The translations under genes were made by a program, and so were the position numbers. The notes below the pieces were generated by a model. The model did no database searches and was not told where the DNA came from. It saw only the letters and a program-made list of their open reading frames with translations. Positions 1-8,100 of a stretch of DNA of 40,929 nt are shown one piece after another. Source of the stretch: an uncultured Clostridium sp. (GTDB lineage: Bacteria; Bacillota; Clostridia; Lachnospirales; Lachnospiraceae); the NCBI GenBank assembly GCA_946553025.1, contig CAMNRM010000047.1, positions 1 to 40,929 on the forward strand. The letters are read 5' to 3'. Position 1 is the stretch's first letter; the number at the start of each line of letters is the position of its first letter.

Positions 1-279
1 CTTCTGGATGAAGTATTGGACGGCAGAGTGGAAAAAGTAGTCATTACCTATAAAGACAGGCTGTCCAGAGTGGGCTTTGAACTGTTTTATCATTTATTTA
101 AAAAATACCATTGTGAGATTATTGTGATGAGTGAAATTGGATCGGAAAAACTGGACAGCGAGGAGTTTTTTGAAGAAATTGTTTCGCTGCTGCATTGCTA
201 TTCCATAAAGCTTTACAGCAAAAGAAAAGCAGGAAGGATTAAGAAGGTGCTGGAAGAAGATGATTGTACAGAGAGTTGA
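1..279 (+). CDS. tnpA: IS607-family serine recombinase TnpA, C-terminal part (5' truncated by window)
   Basis: The frame is open from the first base, so the gene starts upstream of the window; the TTG at 16 is internal. The visible 92 residues include the end of the resolvase fold (VVITYKDRLSRVGF, then FELFYHLFKKYHCEIIVMSE). They finish with the helix typical of IS607 TnpA (EEIVSLLHCYSIKLYSKRK). These enzymes cut and join the transposon through a serine nucleophile, which is not visible here. The stop lies inside tnpB, suggesting translational coupling. Confidence is high for the family; integrity cannot be judged from this fragment. Confidence 0.85.
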   Translation, partial: LLDEVLDGRVEKVVITYKDRLSRVGFELFYHLFKKYHCEIIVMSEIGSEKLDSEEFFEEIVSLLHCYSIKLYSKRKAGRIKKVLEEDDCTES

Positions 280-1498
280 AAAGCATATTCTAAAACCATC
301 AAATAAGCATTACACAATGCTAGACTATTTTTGTTTCCTTTCCAAGAATTTGTATAACCATGCCAATTATATCCTGCGTCAGGAATTTACAGGCAGCGGC
401 AAGGCTGTCCCTTATGGCGATTTGGATAAGTTACTAAAAGCAGATACAGAATATCCCGATTACCGGGAAATGCCAGCGGCACAGTCCGCCCAGCAGGTTT
501 TGCGTCTGTTAGAAAAGAACTGGAAGTCCTTTTTTGTATCCATAAAAGACTGGGCAGGGAACAAAGAGAAGTATACAGGCCAGCCAAAGCTTCCCAAGTA
601 TAAAAAGAAAGACGGCAGAAATATCCTTATCCTGACCAATCAAAATGTAAAATTAAGAGATGGCATTTTAAGATTCCCAAAGAAATTTGAAGGCTTTGAA
701 CTAAAACTGAAATGCTGTGCTAAGAATAATTTTCAGGCATTCAACCAGATAAGGTTTATACCAAAGCAGGGTTATATTCTGGCAGAAGTCGTTTACCGTA
801 TATCCATTGATGAAGTAAAGCCAGATAACCAGCGCTACTGTAGTATTGACATCGGCATAGGCAACTTAGCAGCCGTAACAACCAATATAGGGGACAGAAC
901 CTATATCATCAACGGCAGGGGTCTTAAGTCGGTGAATCAATACTACAATAAGCAGATGGCACATTACAGGGAAACGGCGAAGCGGATGAATGGCAGGGAT
1001 TTTACCCGGAGGATGGCGCGGATGACGGAAAAAAGGAACCGGAAAATGGATGACTACATGCATAAGGCCAGCCGAAAAATAGTCGATTATTGTACAGACA
1101 GAACTATCCATACCATCGTAATCGGTTATAACAAAGACTGGAAAAGGGATGCAAATCTAAGCAAAACAGTAAACCAGAATTTTACAGGTATTCCAACCCA
1201 GCGTTTGATTAAAATGCTGCAGTATAAAGCACAGGAAGCCGGGATTAATGTTATTCTAACCGAAGAATCCTATACATCCGGTACAAGCTTTCTTGACGAT
1301 GAAATGCCGGTAAAGCAGAATTACAGGAACATACGGCGCATCCACAGGGGATTATTTGTCAGCGAAAATGGAATAAAAATTAATGCAGACGTTAATGCGT
1401 CCTATCAGATATTGAAAAAAGTATTCCCGACAGCCTATGCGAACGGGATAGAGGATGTGGGGTTACATCCAGTCAGAGTAAATGCAGCTTTTTTATAA
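260..1498 (+). CDS. tnpB: TnpB, RNA-guided nuclease of IS607 element, rearranged RuvC site and no zinc ribbon
   Basis: A 412-residue OrfB/TnpB protein. TnpB proteins are RNA-guided DNA nucleases that help their transposon persist. The first RuvC aspartate is D197 (SIDIGIGNLA) and the last is D377 (INADVNASYQIL). The canonical second-motif glutamate (normally in IxxEDL) is absent: the strand reads IVIGYNKDW with G289. A Glu pair (E335/E336, in LTEESYTSG) about 46 residues later probably supplies the acid, as described for the rearranged TnpB and Fanzor class. The region that normally carries two CxxC pairs between EES and NAD has no cysteines. ATG at 260 overlaps tnpA. The frame is intact, so the protein is probably functional. 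Confidence 0.9.
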   Translation: MIVQRVEKHILKPSNKHYTMLDYFCFLSKNLYNHANYILRQEFTGSGKAVPYGDLDKLLKADTEYPDYREMPAAQSAQQVLRLLEKNWKSFFVSIKDWAGNKEKYTGQPKLPKYKKKDGRNILILTNQNVKLRDGILRFPKKFEGFELKLKCCAKNNFQAFNQIRFIPKQGYILAEVVYRISIDEVKPDNQRYCSIDIGIGNLAAVTTNIGDRTYIINGRGLKSVNQYYNKQMAHYRETAKRMNGRDFTRRMARMTEKRNRKMDDYMHKASRKIVDYCTDRTIHTIVIGYNKDWKRDANLSKTVNQNFTGIPTQRLIKMLQYKAQEAGINVILTEESYTSGTSFLDDEMPVKQNYRNIRRIHRGLFVSENGIKINADVNASYQILKKVFPTAYANGIEDVGLHPVRVNAAFL

Positions 1499-1627
1499 AT
1501 TGTATTGACTGATATACAAATTTTATTAAAATTACTATATTAGTATAGTGACTTTGATGAATTTGATAACCTAATGGGAAGCTGAAAAGAAAAGCGGATA
1601 AACTACAGGGAAAAGGAGAATGTTGCT

Positions 1628-3121
1628 ATGAGAGAGTGCGGAATGCTTCTTCCGGTGTCCAGCCTTCCCTCCCGTTACGGGATCGGGGCGTTTTCCAGGG
1701 AAGCTTATGATTTTATTGATACTTTGCAGCGGGCAGGACAGAAGTACTGGCAGATCCTGCCGTTAGGGCCAACCGGCTATGGGGATTCCCCTTACCAGTC
1801 GTTTTCGGCATTTGCAGGGAATCCTTATTTTATTGATCTGGAAACTTTAATTGAGGAAAAACTGCTGACGAAAGAAGAGTGTGACCGGGCGGATTTTGGG
1901 GACAACCGACGCTATATTTCTTACGATAAGCTTTACCAGAACCGTTTTCCCTTGCTGAAGCTGGCTTTTGAGCGCTGGATGGAAAAAAACGGGAAAGATA
2001 AGGCGAAGAAGTATTTTGCTGAGAGCCTGACCCCGGAAACCAGGGAATACTGCCTTTACATGGCCATTAAAAACGATTATGACGGGGAAGCGTGGATAAA
2101 CTGGGATAAGCCAATCCGCCTTCATCAGCCGGACGCCGTAGACTCCTGTGCGCAGAAGCTGGAAAATGAAATTATGTTCTATCAGTTCCAGCAGTTAAAG
2201 TTCCAGGAACAGTGGAAAAAGCTGAAAGCCTATGCCAATGCACACGAGATTAAGATTATCGGGGATATTCCGATTTATGTGGCGTTTGACAGCGCAGATG
2301 CCTGGGCGCATCCGGAGCTTTTCCAGTTTGATGAAGAAAATCTCCCGGTGGCTGTAGCCGGATGCCCGCCGGATGCCTTTTCCGAAACCGGACAGCTCTG
2401 GGGGAACCCGCTGTACTGCTGGGAATATCATAAAAAGACGGATTTTGCCTGGTGGATGAAGCGGATGGAATACAGCTTTGGACTTTACGACGTGGTGCGG
2501 GTCGATCATTTCCGGGGCTTTGACGAATACTATTCGATTCCTTATGGGAATAAGGACGCTACGGAGGGAAGCTGGGAGAAGGGTCCTGGAATTTCCATTT
2601 TCCAGACGATGAAGAAGTATTTTGCAACCGAGAATCTTCCGATTATTGCCGAGGATCTGGGGTTTCTTACGCCCAGTGTGCTCAAGCTGGTGGAAGAAAC
2701 CGGTTTTCCGGGGATGAAGGTGCTGGAATTTGCCTTTGACTGCAAGGAAGAGAGCGCCTATCTTCCGCATAACTACACGAAAAACTGTGTGGTTTATACC
2801 GGAACCCACGATAACGACACGCTCCGCGGCTGGTTTGAAAAGATGCCGGAGCAGGATCGTTTTATGGCGCTGGAATATATCAGCGGGCGAAACGGCGACG
2901 GCCCCTGGGCTAACTGGGACTTTATCCGGCTTGCTTTAGCCAGCGTGGCAAACCTTGCCATTATCCCGGTGCAGGATTATCTGGGGCTGGGAACCGACGC
3001 CCGGATCAACGAACCTTCAACCCTGGGAAAGAACTGGAAATGGAGGATGAAGGAAGGCGAACTGACCAATGAAATCTGCCAGAGGGCGCGAAGGATGGCA
3101 AGGCTTTACGCACGGTATTAG
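1628..3121 (+). CDS. malQ: 4-alpha-glucanotransferase (amylomaltase), GH77
   Basis: A cytoplasmic 497-residue enzyme that transfers 4-alpha-glucan segments between maltodextrins, releasing glucose. The GH77 signatures are all present: the early PTGYGDSPYQSFSAFAGNPY block, the nucleophile D293 in VRVDHFRGF, the acid/base E342 in IIAEDLG and the stabilising D395 in TGTHDNDT. Length and spacing match bacterial amylomaltases. AAAAGGAGAA lies 8 bases before the ATG. It stands alone between the IS element and a convergent gene, and no other maltodextrin genes are in the window. No strong terminator was seen in the 48 bp after it. Confidence 0.97.
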   Translation: MRECGMLLPVSSLPSRYGIGAFSREAYDFIDTLQRAGQKYWQILPLGPTGYGDSPYQSFSAFAGNPYFIDLETLIEEKLLTKEECDRADFGDNRRYISYDKLYQNRFPLLKLAFERWMEKNGKDKAKKYFAESLTPETREYCLYMAIKNDYDGEAWINWDKPIRLHQPDAVDSCAQKLENEIMFYQFQQLKFQEQWKKLKAYANAHEIKIIGDIPIYVAFDSADAWAHPELFQFDEENLPVAVAGCPPDAFSETGQLWGNPLYCWEYHKKTDFAWWMKRMEYSFGLYDVVRVDHFRGFDEYYSIPYGNKDATEGSWEKGPGISIFQTMKKYFATENLPIIAEDLGFLTPSVLKLVEETGFPGMKVLEFAFDCKEESAYLPHNYTKNCVVYTGTHDNDTLRGWFEKMPEQDRFMALEYISGRNGDGPWANWDFIRLALASVANLAIIPVQDYLGLGTDARINEPSTLGKNWKWRMKEGELTNEICQRARRMARLYARY

Positions 3122-3169
3122 TTTCATAATACGGGCCGGTTTTTCAGGGAACAGCACGAATACACTTTT

Positions 3170-4084
3170 TTATTCATCCGTGCGGATATGAATGATAATT
3201 TCGTCATCGTCTGCGGAGGCTGTCTGTTCAGAGGAAGGCTGCTGTGCCGGAGCAGTCTGGGCAGGTGTTGTCTGTGCGGAATCTGCCGGTTCAAAAGCAG
3301 CTGTGGTTTCGGTGATTCCTTCGACAGAAACCGAACCTTCGACAGAAGCAGAACTTTCCATGGCAGGGGTACTGTCGGCCTGTGTCGGATACGTGGCGGC
3401 CGGGATTTCGCCGGGAGTTAAGGTTTCAATATGGGTGCTGAATGTGGCCTGCATCCCATTGCCCGCCAGATCATTGGCATAAATTATCAAAAGCTCTTCT
3501 TCCATGGGAAAGGTGATCACACCGGTTTGCCGATCCGCAGAGAGGGGAAGAAGGGTCTGACCGGAGGGGGTGGCGGCAAAGACAGACTGGAAATCCACAC
3601 CGGACTGGCTGTCCTCTAAGGTCATCGTTAAAATTCCGTCCTGGATGCTGTAGGTTTCGCCCACAAGCGGGGCCACATCGTCCAGGATATTGACATGTTC
3701 ATATTTGGTAACGGACATCCCGTTTAAGCCTTTGGCATAGATTTCGATAACGCCGTTGCGCACAATATCGGCAGTGTACTGCCCTTTTTTTGTTTCCGTT
3801 AAAGGCAGGGGTGTGCCTTCCTGTGAAGAAACAAACTCTTTCACCGGAAACAGGGATTCTACGGTAATGGAAGCCGTGGTTGTCTTGTAGTCTTTGGTAT
3901 TGGCAACCTGAATATTGATTTTGGGTTTTGATGCAACAAGAACGAATAAAATTCCGTTAAACACGAAAAAAGGCAGTAAATAAAACAAAAGAATCTCCGT
4001 CCATTCACCGAATCCGCCTTTGGCCTGTGCAGATTCGCGGCGGCTGGAAGCAGCGCGTGAATGAGGATTTTGTGATGTATTCAT
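3170..4084 (-). CDS. Unknown membrane-anchored extracellular protein with Ig-like beta domains
   Basis: I do not recognise this 304-residue protein. It has a basic, Ser/Arg-rich N terminus, one transmembrane helix at about residues 29-51 (ILLFYLLPFFVFNGILFVLVA), then two beta-rich segments (about 55-130 and 130-215). These segments repeat the pattern ITVESLFPV... and VAPLVGETYSIQDGILTMTLEDS..., which resembles bacterial Ig-like modules. A tail of about 85 residues follows, rich in Thr, Ser, Ala, Gln and Glu. Topology should be N-in, C-out. AGGAGG sits 6 bases before the ATG. It converges with malQ and is transcribed alone. A scaffold or sensor stalk is possible, but nothing shows a catalytic role. 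Confidence 0.75.
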   Translation of the reverse strand: MNTSQNPHSRAASSRRESAQAKGGFGEWTEILLFYLLPFFVFNGILFVLVASKPKINIQVANTKDYKTTTASITVESLFPVKEFVSSQEGTPLPLTETKKGQYTADIVRNGVIEIYAKGLNGMSVTKYEHVNILDDVAPLVGETYSIQDGILTMTLEDSQSGVDFQSVFAATPSGQTLLPLSADRQTGVITFPMEEELLIIYANDLAGNGMQATFSTHIETLTPGEIPAATYPTQADSTPAMESSASVEGSVSVEGITETTAAFEPADSAQTTPAQTAPAQQPSSEQTASADDDEIIIHIRTDE

Positions 4085-4372
4085 GACGTTCCTCCTGTAA
4101 TTGAAAAGAAGCGGGAAAAGATTTTAACACTTCTTTATTTAATATATCTTAATGATAGAATACCCTTTTGAAAAATTAATATCAATAGCATAGCAGAAAA
4201 GAAGAAATCTTACAAGTTTTTCTTCTAAATTAAAGAAGGATATGTTATGATAAAGTTAAAGGGAATGCATGTGAGAAGGATCAGTGAAAGCAGCAAGGCA
4301 GTTACACGATGGGGACAGGTGTAAAGAGAAACTACAAGGTGCAGGTATTTGTTTGGGGATGGGGGAAGCAAG

Positions 4373-4933
4373 ATGGTTAAGAAAGCAGCGGCATTTGCGG
4401 AGCGTGCCCACAGGGGGGCGGTGCGGAAGGGGACAGCGATTCCCTATATTACGCATCCATTAGAAGCAGCGGTGATTGTGGCTTCGGTTACCGAGGATCA
4501 GGAGCTGATAGCAGCGGCGCTTCTGCACGATGTTATGGAAGATGCAGGCGTATCCAGGGAGAAGCTGAAAGCCGAATTTGGTAGCAGGGTGGCAGACCTG
4601 GTGGCCGCAGAAACAGAGGATAAGACCAAAAGCTGGAAAGAGAGAAAAAGTGCCACACTTGAACATCTCAAAAGCGCATCGAGAGAGGAAAAGATTGTGG
4701 TTTTGGGGGACAAACTCAGCAATGTCCGCTGTACGGCACGGGATTACTTTCTTTTTGGGGAGAAGATTTGGGATCGTTTTAATGAAAAGCGGAAGGAACA
4801 GCATGGGTGGTACTATGTAGGCGTAGCCGAACGCCTTGCCGAACTGAAGGATTTGCAGCCTTATCAGGAATATGTAAGGCTCTGCCAGATGGTGTTTGGG
4901 GAGATGGGGCAGCAAAAGGGATGTAGTTTGTAA
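4373..4933 (+). CDS. Small HD-domain hydrolase, (p)ppGpp-hydrolase (MESH1/SAH)-like
   Basis: A 186-residue single-domain protein resembling the hydrolase half of RelA/SpoT enzymes, which remove pyrophosphate from (p)ppGpp in a manganese-dependent reaction. Visible motifs are H13-RG, YITHP with H28, the metal-binding LLHDVMED (H52, D53, E56, D57) and GDKLSNVR (D113, N117). There is no synthetase or TGS domain. I place the start at ATG 4373; an in-frame TTG at 4349 would add eight residues, but neither start has a strong Shine-Dalgarno sequence. The substrate could also be another nucleotide. It appears monocistronic. Confidence 0.85.
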   Translation: MVKKAAAFAERAHRGAVRKGTAIPYITHPLEAAVIVASVTEDQELIAAALLHDVMEDAGVSREKLKAEFGSRVADLVAAETEDKTKSWKERKSATLEHLKSASREEKIVVLGDKLSNVRCTARDYFLFGEKIWDRFNEKRKEQHGWYYVGVAERLAELKDLQPYQEYVRLCQMVFGEMGQQKGCSL

Positions 4934-4979
4934 GGGTAACAGAAGCAGAATAATAAAAGTAAAATTTTGGAAATAATAC

Positions 4980-5008
4980 TTGCAAATTTTTGGAATGGGT
5001 GTTATACT
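4980..5008 (+). promoter_or_regulatory. Sigma-A promoter of the large surface-protein gene
   Basis: TTGCAA (4980-4985), a 17-bp spacer and TATACT (5003-5008). Transcription would begin near 5015, immediately before the first leader hairpin, giving a 5' leader of about 140 nt. Confidence 0.8.
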
Positions 5009-5014
5009 ATCTTT

Positions 5015-5085
5015 ACGGCGGTATCCTTCTTATACCGCCTGCCGGAAACGGCATCTGGTTTGTTCTGAACCAGGTAAACTCCAGA
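5015..5085 (+). ncRNA. Structured 5' leader with three consecutive hairpins (unidentified RNA element)
   Basis: Three perfect stems follow the predicted start: GGCGGTAT/ATACCGCC (5017-5024 with 5032-5039), GCCG-GAAA-CGGC with a GNRA tetraloop (5041-5052), and CTGGTT/AACCAG (5055-5060 with 5068-5073). A CCAG at 5081-5084 could compete for the CTGG of the third stem. There is no U-tract, so it is not a simple terminator. It matches no riboswitch class I can recall. It could be a stabiliser or a ligand- or protein-responsive leader of the downstream surface protein. Confidence 0.55.
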
Positions 5086-5154
5086 GATTAGGGTACGTTG
5101 AAAACAGAATAAAAAGCTCTTCTTATCCGCGGATTGCGGAAAGGAGATAGTAAG

Positions 5155-8100
5155 ATGAAGCAGAAACAGGTAAAAAGATGTCGAAAAGGAAAGGCCGGCG
5201 TGGTGTTTATTCTTGTGCTGGTGCTGACACTGTCGCCCTGCGGTGCATTTTTTTCAGGGAATGTTACCGCCTGGGCAGAGAATTTTACGATCCGAAAGTT
5301 AAAGGACAGCAGCATTATTAAGAACGGAAACTTTGCCTTTTACGGAAGTCCGCTGCGCTCGGATCTGCTTTACTGGATTAAAAGCGACGGGACGCCTCTG
5401 TTTTGTGTGGAGCGGGAAAAGCATCTCCTGGCAAATCTTGACGGCAGTGAGGTAAGCGAGGAATATGGAGAGAGCACCTATTTGGACGAACAGGAATATG
5501 AACTGGTTTCTCTGGTTCTCCAGTGCTGCGGGATGATCCGGGGAGAAGCAGTGGAACTGCACCCGGGGGTTTACATTGCCGGACAGGCAGCGGTGTGGGG
5601 GATAACTTCCACAAGCTGGAAAGGGGTGAATCATTTCCGCAAGGAGATGGAAAAGGTGTACGCCCATATTGAAGACTGGTATGAATTTCCGGGGGAGGAG
5701 ATTTTAGCCCAGTGCCAGGAGGCAACCGAGAAGATCTGTGAAACCATTGAAGCCTATTACGGGGATGAAAGCCCGTTTGTCCCTTCCTTTGCCTCGAAAT
5801 ATAAAGAAAAAGCCCCGGTTTGGGCTGCCTACAGAAATTCGGAAGGGAACTGCCGCATCAGCTTTGGCCTGGATGGAAAATCGGAGGCAGTCAAGGACTT
5901 TATCTTTGAAATGCCGGAGGGATGGAACTATGAGTGGCAGGGAGATCAGGTGGTATTTTATGCGGAGAAAGCAGAGGAAGGAATGATTTCCATTACCGGA
6001 AGGGCGAAGGAGGGAACGCTTCTGGATAAGGCGATGCCGATTGGCCTGGTTCATATTGTAGGGCCGAAGTATTATTCCTTCTTTCAGCATCTGGCATCGG
6101 CGGTTGAATGTAAGACGAATTGGAGCTGCTATTTTAAGCTGCAGGTGACAGAACCGGAGCTTTCCGGAAAATGGGAGATGCCGGAGGTTCTGCATTACCG
6201 CCATCAGGAAACGTTTTATACACTTTACGGGGTTGGCCTGGAAAAAATTGACGGCGATACGACAGAGCCGATTTCCGGTGTAAGCTTTCAGCCGTTGGAG
6301 TATTTTGATGAAAAACAGCTGGAGAAAACGGATTTAGACCGGAGTCAGATTAAGACCTGGAAGGGCTGGAAGGCGAACTGCGGCCCGGAAATCACCGATG
6401 AGGACGGATGTCTGGAACACTGGGATAAAAAAGAATACCTCTACGAAAAGACCTATTGCAGCGGCCATCCCGAGCCGGAAATCAACTACCAGGGAAGCGA
6501 TGAAGCTTACAGGGAAATTCTGGAACAGGAGGCGCATAAGGTATGGGAAGAATGTGTGGAGGAGTGCAGCAGGAAATGTGATTTTCATAGTCTGGATGGC
6601 AGCGGGCGAAAACAGATGGAAGAAGAGCGGGATTTACTTTACCAGCAGTTCATCCATCTGGTTTATGGCTATACCTTCCAGGAAATAAGCCCCGCTCCCG
6701 GCTATCTGCCCCATGGGGAACATGAAGGAGAAGCGGAGATTGAAAAAGTATTTCTTGTTTCCCAGCAGGCAGGAGGAGAAGTACAGGAGAAGCAGGAGGA
6801 GAAAATACAGCGGAGTGTTTTTCAGGTAAATAAGGTGAACGCTTTTTTGGGCGGAACAGCCAGCAGCAGCGATGCAGAAGAGGAAGAGATGGGAGAGAAG
6901 GAGGAAAATAATAAGGCAGCAGAGAATAGGGAAGAAGATGATAGGACAGAAGACAATGGGGAAGAAAATACAGAAGTAGATAACAGGGCAGGAAATAACA
7001 GGGAAGAAGACAATCAAGCTGAAGAAAGCGGAATAGAAGAAAATAAGGCCGATGAGGACGTGGAGGAAGGGGATGCAAAAGAAAGAGAAAAGGAACTTGT
7101 CAAAAAAATTATGCGATTAAAAAAGAAAAAAATTATCTGGCTGACAAGTGAGGTTGAAAAAATAGAAACACAGGAAGCGGACGATTATTCGCTTTATCAA
7201 TTCACGGTAAAAAATTATAAAATACCGCCGGAAGAAACAACTCCCGAAGAAACGCCGCCCGAAGAAACAACTCCAGAAGAAACGACTCCCGAGGAAACGC
7301 CGCCCGAAGAAACGATCCCGGAAGAAACAACCCCGGAAGAAACATTGCCCGAGGAAACGCCGCCCGAGGAAACAACTCCGGAAGAAACTACACCGGAAGA
7401 AACGCTGCCGGAAGAAACAACTCCAGAGGAAACACTGCCGAAAGAAACGCCGCCGGAAGAAACCACACCTAAAGAAACATTACCGGAAGAAACACCTCCG
7501 CCGTCCACACCTAAAAGGCCAGGAGGAGGGCGCGGGAAGGTTATAACGCCTCCTCCATCTATACCGGAAGAAACAACAGAGGCTTTTACTGTTGATGAAG
7601 AACCTGTTCCGCAGGCGCTTTTGCGTATGGGATGGATTGAAGCAGAATATGCCACACCTTCTATTGTTCAGAAAAAGAGGGCGAATAAGGGAGATAGGAT
7701 GGATACTCTGCCTGAAACGGGGGAACGGGGAGGCTGTGTATTTGCGGTGCTGTTTTTCCTTTCGGGGATTGGAGTTTTGCTGACGCTGGTGCTGAGAAAG
7801 CGTCGAAAAGCTTTGGCTGTTTTCTTTTTCTTGTCCTTTTCTTTCTTCTGGACAGATAACATACAGGCGGCAGCAAAAGCAGGTGCAGAGGAAGTACAGG
7901 CGGTAGCGGAAGCAGGTGCAGAGGAAGTACAGGCAGCAGCGGAAGCAGGTGCAGAGGAAGTACAGGCGGCAGCGGAAGCAGGTGCAGAAGAGCAGAAAGA
8001 TGCGCCGATTTCGATGGAAGTCTGTGCAGAGGGACGGGAAGCATGGCTGGACAGGAAAATGCAGGTTGATGATCAGGAAATAGGAAGCAATGGCGATAAG

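Larger units (their letters stand above)
1..1498 (+). mobile_element. IS607-type insertion element, left part cut by window edge
   Basis: The tnpA (serine recombinase) and tnpB reading frames overlap by 20 bp, the usual order in IS607-family elements. The left end and the TnpA catalytic domain lie outside the window. The right end cannot be fixed because IS607 elements have no terminal inverted repeats. It probably falls between the tnpB stop and about 1600, where an AT-rich stretch holds a 6-bp hairpin (ACTATA/TATAGT, 1534-1549). By analogy with other TnpB systems the guide (omega) RNA would overlap the tnpB 3' end and run to the right end. I could not delimit it. Confidence 0.8.

Noticed and set aside
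2195-2809. 204-codon minus-strand open frame inside malQ
   Set aside because: Shadow of the GH77 coding sequence; no start signal and no recognisable domains.
3122-3169. Terminator between malQ and the convergent gene
   Set aside because: T-runs are present but no stem of convincing length precedes them.
4199-4225. GAAGAAA/TTTCTTC hairpin upstream of the HD-protein gene
   Set aside because: AT-rich 7-bp stem in an AT-rich region, not flanked by a gene end, probably chance.
5015-5085. Leader as a c-di-GMP or c-di-AMP riboswitch
   Set aside because: The conserved core motifs of those classes, as I know them, are not present; kept as an unidentified structured RNA.
7215-7655. 146-codon minus-strand Ser/Val/Gly repeat frame
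   Set aside because: Mirror of the PEET-coding repeat on the plus strand.
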